DNA of 64,000 bases from CAYHCE01 sp964355015 (GTDB lineage: Bacteria; Cyanobacteriota; Cyanobacteriia; PCC-6307; Cyanobiaceae). Positions 52,239 to 58,887 of this stretch are shown here, in pieces (the stretch's first letter is position 1; every line of letters starts with the position of its first letter). The notes under the pieces were generated by a model that was not told the origin of the DNA, searched no databases, and saw only the letters and a program-made list of their open reading frames with translations. The translations under genes were made by a program, and so were the position numbers. Where the stretch lies: the NCBI GenBank assembly GCA_964355015.1, contig CAYHCE010000010.1:20691-84690 (forward strand). Direction: 5' to 3'.

Positions 52239-53333
52239 TCAGCGGACGGCGGGCTGAAAGTCCTCGCTGCGGATCGGTGCCATCAGGAACAGCCTGGCCA
52301 TCTCCAGGCCGTTGGCGGCCCAGAAGGGCAGCTTGCGCAGCGCCTTGATCGGGGCGGGGGAACCGGCCTGATCGGCGGCGCTGAGGGCCGCATTGTTCTG
52401 GACGATCCGCTCAAGACGCTCGTAGAACCTGGGATGCTCCACGTTGAGCACCACCGGGAAGACCCGTGCCGAGGTTTCGTTGGTCTTGGCGATCACGTAC
52501 TTGTCGTAGGCGCGGGCATCCAGGCCAAGGGCCTCATAGAACTCCTTGCGGGCCACGTCGCGCACGTACATGGTGGCGAACACCGCCAGAAGGAAGAAAC
52601 GACACCACAGCCGTGCCTGCAGCCCCCGCACGGTGTCGGGCTGGGCCTTCATCAGGGCGTCGAAGAAATCGCCGTGGCGATTCTCATCCTGGCACCAGTT
52701 CTCGAAGAAGTTGAAGATCGGAAAGATCTTGCTTTCCGGGTGTTTCTGCAGATGGCGGTAAATGGCAATGTACCGCCAATAGCCGATCTTTTCGGAGAGG
52801 TAGGTGGCGTAGAAGATGAACTTCGGCTTGAAGAACGTGTAGGCCTTGCTGGCGGTGAGGAAGCCCAAGTCGAGCTGGAGGCCGAAATCGCCCATTGCCT
52901 TGTTGAGGAAGCCGGCGTGGCGAGCCTCGTCGCGGGCCATGTGGGCGAAACACTCGGCCAGCAGGGGATTCTTCTCCTTGATGCGGCGGCTCAGCTCCTT
53001 GTAGAGCAGGAAGCCGGAGAACTCGGAGGTGCAGCTCTGCTCGAGAAACTCGACGAACACCCTGCGGGTGTCGGGGTCGAGCTTTTCGGCGGCGCCCTCG
53101 AACTCCCCGTTGCGGACGAAGTGGTGGCGGTTGTAATCCTTGCGGAATTCTTCGCAGATCGCCTCCAACTCCACCTCGTTGGGCCGCAGATCCATCGCGG
53201 CCATCGCGTCGAAATCCGTGGTGTAGAAGCGTGGGGTGAGGATCGTGTCCTTCACCGGCTGCTTGAACGCAGGGGCGTCGGTTCCGGTGGCGGAGACGGC
53301 GTTGGCGCTTGGCGCGGCGATGGGGGGCACCAT
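52239..53333 (-). CDS. acsF: Mg-protoporphyrin IX monomethyl ester oxidative cyclase
   Basis: 364 residues from ATG 53333; an ATG at 53363 would add ten. It is the aerobic di-iron cyclase that makes the fifth ring of chlorophyll. Di-iron ligands appear in LEQSCTSEFSGFLLYKEL (E104), MARDEARHAGF (E136 and H139) and WCQDENRHGDFF. The conserved TPRFYTTDFDAMA start and YVRDVARKEFYEALGL region are intact. It is followed downstream by the tldD-tldE-fmt set (45 bp to the tldD start) but is more likely under its own promoter. DUF2996 lies upstream on the same strand. Confidence 0.96.
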   Translation of the reverse strand: MVPPIAAPSANAVSATGTDAPAFKQPVKDTILTPRFYTTDFDAMAAMDLRPNEVELEAICEEFRKDYNRHHFVRNGEFEGAAEKLDPDTRRVFVEFLEQSCTSEFSGFLLYKELSRRIKEKNPLLAECFAHMARDEARHAGFLNKAMGDFGLQLDLGFLTASKAYTFFKPKFIFYATYLSEKIGYWRYIAIYRHLQKHPESKIFPIFNFFENWCQDENRHGDFFDALMKAQPDTVRGLQARLWCRFFLLAVFATMYVRDVARKEFYEALGLDARAYDKYVIAKTNETSARVFPVVLNVEHPRFYERLERIVQNNAALSAADQAGSPAPIKALRKLPFWAANGLEMARLFLMAPIRSEDFQPAVR

Positions 53334-53425
53334 TCGGACGGCACGGCAGGACGTAGACGGCATCGTAGGAGCCCTGCGGCCACGGCGACGGGGATGTGAA
53401 GCCGTTTGGGCCCGGCAGCAGCGGC

Positions 53426-53869
53426 TCAGTTCGGACCCAGCCATTTCTGGCTGTTGAGCCGGGAGACCACCCGGGAGACCAGCAGGGCCAGGGTCACCTT
53501 CTTCTCGTCGCCGAGGAAGGGCTCCAGCAGGCTGGGCGCACTGCCGCATTCCGCCAGGGCGATGGTCTTGGACGAGGCGATGTCGGCGGCCGTGAAGCAG
53601 AGCCAGAAGCGTCGCTCCCCGGGCAGGCTGCCCTTCACCTGCCAGCAGGGTGATCCCACCACGGGCATCGGCCCCTGGTCGAAGCCGATCTCCGGGGCCG
53701 GGCCGCCGTAGGCCTCGATCTCCTTGATCAGGGCCGGCAGGAACAGCTGTGGGATGAACTCGGCGAAGGGTCTGTCCTCGGGGGCCGCTGGCTTGGCCTT
53801 CACCGGTACCGGTGAGGGCGCCGCCGCTGCGGCCGCTGGGGTGGGGGCGGGGCTGGCGGAGTCGCTCAC
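53426..53869 (-). CDS. DUF2996 family protein
   Basis: 147 residues. After an Ala/Pro-rich, probably disordered N-terminus (about 35 residues), the body reads PFAEFIPQLFLPALIKEIEA, GSPCWQVKGSLPGERRFWLC, FTAADIASSKTIALAECGS and EPFLGDEKKVTLALLVSRVV. This is the DUF2996 pattern, found in cyanobacteria and chloroplasts, function unsettled. It is soluble by composition. It lies upstream of acsF, separated by 92 bp, on the same strand. Confidence 0.8.
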   Translation of the reverse strand: MSDSASPAPTPAAAAAAPSPVPVKAKPAAPEDRPFAEFIPQLFLPALIKEIEAYGGPAPEIGFDQGPMPVVGSPCWQVKGSLPGERRFWLCFTAADIASSKTIALAECGSAPSLLEPFLGDEKKVTLALLVSRVVSRLNSQKWLGPN

Positions 53870-53926
53870 CGGCGTGAACCTCGGGTCGAAACACTCCGGC
53901 GAACTCTAGGCATCCCCTGACGGCGA

Positions 53927-54490
53927 CTACCAGTCGTCGCTCAGGGGGATGTCCCAGCCCTCGCCATCCTGGCCGGCACGTTCAGAGGCGGCGGCCTTGG
54001 CCGTGGAGTTGGCCGCGACGGGCCCGCTGGTCGTGGTGGCGCCGGTTCGCCCGGTGTGGGTGCGCTCCCCCTGCCCGGAGTGTCCCCTGCGCAGAATCCG
54101 GAACGGCACCGCGACAGTGGGCGAGGGGTCCTGGGGGCCGCGCTCCGGACCGGCTCCGCCCGTGGTCCAGGCCGCTGGCGCCACGGTGCTCTCGCGGTCC
54201 GGACTGGCCCGCCGAGGCGGTTCGGCCATGCGTTCCCAGGGCTCGGGACCGACGTCGGCGGCGCCCAGGCCGCGCTCCTGCCGCTGGGGCTGCAGGGCCA
54301 GTGCCGTCAGGCTGGCGCTCAGGGCCGCCCCACCCCCGGCCGCCAGGGCCAGCCAGGCGCCGATCGGCAGGGCGGGGGAGCTCCAGATCAGCAGGCGCAG
54401 GCTGGTGGAAGGACGGGGGTTGAGGGCCGCCACCAGCAGCACGGCCAGCAACGGGGCCAGCAGGGGGAGGAGCAGGAGGCGTTGCAGCAC
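53927..54490 (-). CDS. Hypothetical protein with two N-terminal membrane helices
   Basis: 187 residues. Hydrophobic helices lie at about 2-25 (LQRLLLLPLLAPLLAVLLVA) and 38-66 (ALPIGAWLALAAGGGAALSA). The rest is polar, low-complexity, and rich in Pro, Gly, Arg and Thr, ending GWDIPLSDDW. The conserved-looking W-D-I-P-L-x-x-D-W end suggests a functional short tail. No family is recognised. It follows ubiX by 30 bp on the same strand. Confidence 0.55.
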   Translation of the reverse strand: MLQRLLLLPLLAPLLAVLLVAALNPRPSTSLRLLIWSSPALPIGAWLALAAGGGAALSASLTALALQPQRQERGLGAADVGPEPWERMAEPPRRASPDRESTVAPAAWTTGGAGPERGPQDPSPTVAVPFRILRRGHSGQGERTHTGRTGATTTSGPVAANSTAKAAASERAGQDGEGWDIPLSDDW

Positions 54491-54520
54491 GGAGGGGGCC
54501 GGATCCGGGGGGCGCAGAAG

Positions 54521-55144
54521 TCAGAGGCTGGACGGCACCACGACGGGGCCCTCCCAGCGCCGCAGGGCGCCGAGGTTGTAGCCCAGACAATCGAACACCC
54601 GGATCACCAGAAAATCGACCATCTCCTCGATGCTGGTGGGCCTGTGGTACCAGGCGGGGATCGGCGGGGCGATCCTGGCGCCCGCCTCCGCCAGGGCCGT
54701 GAGGTTGCGCAGGTGCACCAGGTTCCAGGGCATCTCCCGGGGCGCGATCACCAGCGGGCGGCCCTCCTTGAGGTGCACGTCGGCGACCCGCTCGACCAGA
54801 TCCAGGGCGACCCCGCTGGCGATCCGCCCCACCGTGCCCATGCTCGCCGGCAGGATCACCATGCCGCGGGTGGGGAAGCTGCCACTGGCGATGGCCGCCG
54901 CCTGATCGTTCCAGCGGTGGCAACGCAGCTGGCCGCCGTCAGCCCCTGTGCGCTCCCGCCAGAAGCGGGTCTGCAGGTCGGGTTCGGCGGGAATGCGCAC
55001 ACCCTGCTCCGCCAGCCAGACGGCGATGGCGCCGCGGCTGGCGATGAGTTCGACCGTTTCGCCGGCATCCAGCAGCAGTTGCAGGGCCCGCTCGGCCAGG
55101 GGCATGGCGGACGCACCGGAAACCGCCAGCACCACCGGGGCCAT
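54521..55144 (-). CDS. ubiX: Flavin prenyltransferase UbiX
   Basis: 207 residues. It makes prenylated FMN, the cofactor of UbiD-type decarboxylases, from FMN and dimethylallyl phosphate. The FMN-binding start VVLAVSGASAMPLAERALQL, then ILPASMGTVGRIASGVALDL with the Ser/Met/Thr/Gly loop and RPLVIAPREMPWNLVHLRNL with TAL are all typical. IPAWYHRPTSIEEMVDFLVI closes the domain. It lies 3 bp downstream of the RNase II-like gene, so the two are co-transcribed. No ubiD is seen here. Confidence 0.94.
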   Translation of the reverse strand: MAPVVLAVSGASAMPLAERALQLLLDAGETVELIASRGAIAVWLAEQGVRIPAEPDLQTRFWRERTGADGGQLRCHRWNDQAAAIASGSFPTRGMVILPASMGTVGRIASGVALDLVERVADVHLKEGRPLVIAPREMPWNLVHLRNLTALAEAGARIAPPIPAWYHRPTSIEEMVDFLVIRVFDCLGYNLGALRRWEGPVVVPSSL

Positions 55145-55147
55145 GGC

Positions 55148-57427
55148 TCAGTCCTCCCCGTCGTCGGAGAGGGGCGGCTGGTCGCTGCCTGGCTCCTCCA
55201 CGCCTTCAGGCAGCAGGACGGCCAGGTCGATCTGGTGACGCAGCACGTCCACCTTCTGGATCTGGACCTCGACACGGTCGCCGAGCAGGTAGGTACGACG
55301 GTTCTTGCGGCCCACCAGGCGGTTCTGGCGGGAGCGGTACTCATACCAGTCGTCTTTGAGGGAGCTGACGTGCACCAGTCCCTCCACCTGCGAGGGGGGG
55401 ATCTCGACGAAGAAGCCGTAGCTCTGCACACCGCTGATCACACCGGTGAGGGTCTGGCCCACCAGCGGTTCGGCCGCCCTCGCCTGGGCCATGGCCAGCA
55501 GGTCGGCCTGGAGCTCCAGCACGAAGCGGGAGCGGGCGTTGAGGCGCTGCACCAGGGCGGCACTGCGGCCCAGCTCCAGGTCGGAGAGCTGGGTAGGGGT
55601 GAACAGCGGCCAGTCGATCGCGCCATGACAGCTTTCGCTGGCCAGATCGACCCGGGTCTTGTGGCGCACGCTGGGCCGGTCCTTGCCCTCGCTGAGCAGC
55701 AGCACCAGCAGCTGTTGATTCCAGAGATCGGCGTAGTGCAGCGAGGGCAGGCACCAGGGCGCGAAGGCCTCCATCTCCCCGGCCAGGCCATGCGGGCCTG
55801 GGGTGGAGCTGAGCTGAACCGGCCGCAGCACCACGCTGAGCTGGCGCTGCAGCACGCGGCTGCGGTCGGTGGCGGCGAAGGCGGTGGCCAGTTCCGCCAC
55901 CGCGGGGGCGTTGCCGTCATCGGCCAGCTCCAGCGGGATCTCCAGGGCGAGAGCCGCCTTGGCCACCTCGTTCACGTCGGTCGGGTCGGGCGGTGGGTTG
56001 ACGGCGTACAGGGCCGGCAGGCCGAGGGCAGCGAGGTGACGGCCAAGAGCCCTGCCTGCCGGCACCACCAGCTCCCGCAGCAGGGCCGTCGGGTGATGGA
56101 GCGGCAGCTGGATCATCCAGCCCTGACGGCTCTCGCCCGGATCCGGGCGGGTGAGATCCCCGAGGGACTCCAGCTCGGGCTGTGGCAGGTCGAGGTCGGG
56201 TGAGCCGCTGGCCAGGCGGCGCTGGCGCAGGGTGCCGGCCACCTCCAGCAGACGCTCCAGCAGCGGCAGCTGGTCCTTGAGGGGTTTGAGAGCCGCCGGC
56301 ATGGTGCGGGCCTTCGGTTTGCGATCCGCCAGGGCCTGCAGAGCCGCCTGGCCGACGCTCGCCTCCGGCCGGATCGTGGTGAGGGCGAAGCGGTAGTGGG
56401 CCAGCTCGCCGTGGGCATCGAACTGCAGGGCCACGGACACCGCCGCCTGGCTCTCACCGGCCTGGAAGGCCGAGGCCTTGCTCAGGGCGGTGGTGAGCAG
56501 GGGCAGCCAGCGGCGGCCGAGGCAGAGGGCCTCGGCCTGCTCCCGCAGCCACAGATCCAGGCCGGAGCCCGGGCTGAGCCGCTCGGCCAGCGCAGGCACG
56601 TGCACCCAGAGGCGGAGGCCGTCGTCGCCGTCTTCGAGGGAAAGAGCCGGCAGGATCGGTGCCTCGGCTCCGGTCCAGCTCTCCAGCAGCAGGGTGGGCA
56701 GGGCGGTGAGGTCGGAACGGCCCTTGTCGGCCGGTGATCTGAGCGTGGCCCGCGGCGCGGGCGGACGCTCCCGCAGCCCATGCTTGGTGAGCAGCAGATC
56801 GAGATCGGCCTCCTCACCGCCGTGGATCGGCAGCCGCCGCGCCACATGGCCCAGCGGCGGGAACTGGGCCACCGGGTAGCGGTCGAGCCGCACCTCCACC
56901 ACCGAATCCCTGGCCGGATCCAGGTAGGTGGCGTCCTGGTCGGGCAGCTCCACCGTGGTCAGCAGCCGGTCGTCGAGGGGAACCGCCACCAGACGTTCGT
57001 CCTGCTGCTCCACCTGGGCCAGCAGGGTGGTGGTAGCCCGCTCGAGGATGCACTGCACCCCACCTTCCGGTGAACGGCGCCGTCCGCCCTCCCGGGTGAT
57101 CCGCACCAGCACCCGGTCGCCGTTCCAGGCATGGTTGAGCTGGTGGTCACGGATGTAGATGTCCTCGCCACCGTCGTCCCGAAGGGCGAAACAGAAACCC
57201 TTGCTGGAGCAGCGCAGCCGGGCCTCGATCAGGGTCACGTCCTGGCGCCGTTGCACCCCGGCCTCGCTTTGCTCCAGCACCCCCACCCGGCTCAGCCCTT
57301 CGAGGGCGATGAGCAGCTGCTGCTTCTCCGGTTTGTGGCTCAGGCCGAGGGCCTTCTCGAGTCTGGCGACCGGGAGGACGTCGTCGCTGGGCAGTTGGTC
57401 GAGCAGGTCGGCGACCGTGAACTTCAT
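55148..57427 (-). CDS. RNase II/R-like protein with a degenerate RNB active site
   Basis: 759 residues from ATG 57427. An N-terminal winged/cold-shock region (about 1-130, including SSKGFCFALRDDGGEDIYI) and a C-terminal S1 domain (about 665-745, LVGQTLTGVISGVQSYGFFV) frame an RNB-like middle part. The normal four-Asp metal site lies in a TIDPxxAxDxDDA loop before the VHIA strand. Here the corresponding place (about 258-277) reads PILPALSLEDGDDGLRLWVH, with the loop shortened and the spacing lost. The later RRYxDL segment reads SLHYADLWNQQLL. It may therefore bind RNA without cutting it, or cut by a changed site. A longer start at 57484 is not supported. Confidence 0.8.
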   Translation of the reverse strand: MKFTVADLLDQLPSDDVLPVARLEKALGLSHKPEKQQLLIALEGLSRVGVLEQSEAGVQRRQDVTLIEARLRCSSKGFCFALRDDGGEDIYIRDHQLNHAWNGDRVLVRITREGGRRRSPEGGVQCILERATTTLLAQVEQQDERLVAVPLDDRLLTTVELPDQDATYLDPARDSVVEVRLDRYPVAQFPPLGHVARRLPIHGGEEADLDLLLTKHGLRERPPAPRATLRSPADKGRSDLTALPTLLLESWTGAEAPILPALSLEDGDDGLRLWVHVPALAERLSPGSGLDLWLREQAEALCLGRRWLPLLTTALSKASAFQAGESQAAVSVALQFDAHGELAHYRFALTTIRPEASVGQAALQALADRKPKARTMPAALKPLKDQLPLLERLLEVAGTLRQRRLASGSPDLDLPQPELESLGDLTRPDPGESRQGWMIQLPLHHPTALLRELVVPAGRALGRHLAALGLPALYAVNPPPDPTDVNEVAKAALALEIPLELADDGNAPAVAELATAFAATDRSRVLQRQLSVVLRPVQLSSTPGPHGLAGEMEAFAPWCLPSLHYADLWNQQLLVLLLSEGKDRPSVRHKTRVDLASESCHGAIDWPLFTPTQLSDLELGRSAALVQRLNARSRFVLELQADLLAMAQARAAEPLVGQTLTGVISGVQSYGFFVEIPPSQVEGLVHVSSLKDDWYEYRSRQNRLVGRKNRRTYLLGDRVEVQIQKVDVLRHQIDLAVLLPEGVEEPGSDQPPLSDDGED

Positions 57428-57523
57428 CGGAACGGCAAGTCGGAGAGCGGGTGTGGCGGATGGAGGGGTGGCCGACGGGGGCATGCAGCGAAGCCCCAGG
57501 CATCGACGTCTCTGATGGCGACT

Positions 57524-57808
57524 TTACGGAGCCTCCTGCCCGGCCCGGAGGATCAGCCGCAGGCCGATCACCAGGAACCCCAGGGAGGCCGCCAGCTGGA
57601 GCGCATCTGCGGGGATCAGGCTGGAGAGCGAGCCACCCGCCAGTGCCCCCAGCAGGCTGGCCAGCACCAGGGCGCCCGCGCTGCCGAGAAACACCGCCAG
57701 GGAGTTGGAGGAGGTGCCGCTGATCGTGACGATCGTCAGCTGGGTCTTGTCTCCCAGCTCGGCCACGAAGACGGTCAGGAATGTGGAGGCGAGGAGAGGG
57801 AGCTGCAT
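57524..57808 (-). CDS. TMEM165/GDT1-like metal exporter, half-size protein A
   Basis: 94 residues with three hydrophobic helices. The first carries VAELGDKTQLTIVTISGTSS, the E-x-G-D-K-T-Q signature of the TMEM165/GDT1 (UPF0016) family, which exports Mn2+ or Ca2+. Full-length members have two such halves. Here it is one half, with the other encoded by the gene 4 bp upstream (57813-58238). The two proteins presumably pair in the membrane. In cyanobacteria this family includes the Mnx manganese exporter of Synechocystis. Confidence 0.9.
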   Translation of the reverse strand: MQLPLLASTFLTVFVAELGDKTQLTIVTISGTSSNSLAVFLGSAGALVLASLLGALAGGSLSSLIPADALQLAASLGFLVIGLRLILRAGQEAP

Positions 57809-57812
57809 GGCG

Positions 57813-58238
57813 TCAGGGACTCAGGAGACCGAGGGTGGCCTGGCCGCCGAGCCAGAGGCCGAGGGAAACCATCAGGAGACCGGCGATCCGCTCCAGCCTC
57901 TGCTGCGGCAGCACCGAGGCCAGCCAGCGGCCCAGCAGCACCCCCACCAGGCTGGAGCAGATCAGGGCCAGCGCGGCGCCGACGAAGACCAGCAGGGGCC
58001 GCCCCGACTGGGCCGAGAGCAGCAGGGCGGCCAGCTGGGTCTTGTCGCCGAGTTCGGCCAGAAACACCGTGGTGAAGGTGGTGAAGGCGACGGCCACGAA
58101 ATCGGCCCTCCCCCCTTCCACCGCCGGCTGGTCGGGCTGAGCAACTTCGCTCGGAGGAGCCTCGCTCAGAGGCGCTTCGGTCAGAGGAGTTTCGCTCGGA
58201 GGAGTTTCGGTGGCGGCCGGCTCGACGCTTTCGCTCAT
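57813..58238 (-). CDS. TMEM165/GDT1-like metal exporter, half-size protein B
   Basis: 141 residues from ATG 58238. An N-terminal Ser/Glu/Pro-rich part (about 45 residues) contains pentapeptide repeats of the SE[TA]P[PL] kind. It is followed by three membrane helices with VFLAELGDKTQLAALLLSAQ, the second E-x-G-D-K-T-Q motif of the pair. It works with protein A encoded directly downstream (gap of 4 bp). The repeat tail has no counterpart in the other half. Its start overlaps the YkgJ-like stop by 4 bp (ATGA). Confidence 0.9.
   Translation of the reverse strand: MSESVEPAATETPPSETPLTEAPLSEAPPSEVAQPDQPAVEGGRADFVAVAFTTFTTVFLAELGDKTQLAALLLSAQSGRPLLVFVGAALALICSSLVGVLLGRWLASVLPQQRLERIAGLLMVSLGLWLGGQATLGLLSP
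58146..58205 (-). repeat. 15-bp tandem repeat, four units, in exporter B
   Basis: Units at 58146-58160, 58161-58175, 58176-58190 and 58191-58205 share the form TTCG[CG]TC[GA]GAGG[AC]G[CT] on the + strand. On the minus strand they encode S/T-E-T/A-P-P/L pentapeptides. The first and last units differ at one base. Confidence 0.85.
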
Positions 58239-58624
58239 GGCAGGCGGCTGGTGGCAGGAACGGAGGGGACGGGGGTGCGGGTGGCGCGCTCGAAGCGGCG
58301 CATCACCGTGCTGCGTCCTCCATACTCCTCGCGAATCTGCTGCCGACAGCACTCGATCGCAAAGGCCTCGACGTCGGCGGCCGGCACCTTGAACAGCTTG
58401 GCCAGCTCGCCGACCCGGCAGAAGTCGGGCCGCTCTGCGTAGATCCGGCAGCGTCGGGCGCCCGTATCGAAGTGGCGGCACCAGCCGTCCTCACGCACCA
58501 TGGCGAGGTATCGGCTGCGCTGGTCGGCGCTCAGGGCCTCCAGAGCCTCTTCGCGCCGGTCGGGATCGAGGCGGCAGCAGGCTCCGCAGCCGCTGACGCA
58601 GCTCCAATGGCTTCCGCAGCCCAT
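58235..58624 (-). CDS. YkgJ-family cysteine-cluster protein
   Basis: 129 residues. WSCVSGCGACCRLDP gives a tight Cys cluster (C-x3-C-x2-CC). More Cys follow in GWCRHFDTGARRCRIYAERP and DFCRVGELAKL and near AIECCRQQI, the typical distribution of the YkgJ/Fer4-like Cys-cluster family thought to bind zinc or an iron-sulfur site. Its C-terminal ~30 residues are variable. It is divergent from psb30 (117 bp between starts) and overlaps exporter B by 4 bp. Confidence 0.88.
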   Translation of the reverse strand: MGCGSHWSCVSGCGACCRLDPDRREEALEALSADQRSRYLAMVREDGWCRHFDTGARRCRIYAERPDFCRVGELAKLFKVPAADVEAFAIECCRQQIREEYGGRSTVMRRFERATRTPVPSVPATSRLP

Positions 58625-58641
58625 CGATCCGGCTCCAGCGG

Positions 58642-58660
58642 CTGTGACAAGCCGTCACAG
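58642..58660. promoter_or_regulatory. Inverted repeat between YkgJ-like gene and psb30, CRP-like half-sites
   Basis: CTGTGAC-AAGCC-GTCACAG is a perfect 7-bp inverted repeat. It contains TGTGA and TCACA, the half-sites of cyanobacterial CRP-type regulators, but 7 bases separate them and not the standard 6. Its position in the short divergent region makes it a candidate operator. Binding is not shown. Confidence 0.4.
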
Positions 58661-58741
58661 TGGCACGGGATCGCCGCTCGCCGTGGGAACGGCGCCCCGT
58701 ACGCTGAGCCTCGGAACGCCCTACCCCCGAGCGCCGCATCC

Positions 58742-58849
58742 ATGGGAATCGATTTCCACCTGATCGCCAATTTCCTGGCCCTGGCCCTGATCACGCTGGC
58801 GGGTCCTGCGGTGATCTTCATCCTCTTCTATCGGCGCGGCGCTCTCTGA
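58742..58849 (+). CDS. psb30: Photosystem II protein Psb30 (Ycf12)
   Basis: 35 residues: MGIDFHLIANFLALALITLA, then GPAVIFILFYRRGAL. One membrane helix with the family's GPxVIFxLxxRxGxL ending. Psb30 is a small peripheral subunit of photosystem II that sits next to cytochrome b559. The start ATG at 58742 is the only one possible. The gene is divergent from the YkgJ-like gene and convergent with recJ (38 bp between stops). Confidence 0.88.
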   Translation: MGIDFHLIANFLALALITLAGPAVIFILFYRRGAL

Positions 58850-58887
58850 GAGGAGGCCGGCTTCGCCCTTCGCCTGGCCACCACGGC

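Noticed and set aside
54056..56203. Long plus-strand frame opposite ubiX and the RNase II-like gene
   Set aside because: Antisense to well-supported minus-strand genes. The product is low-complexity Gln/His/Gly sequence.
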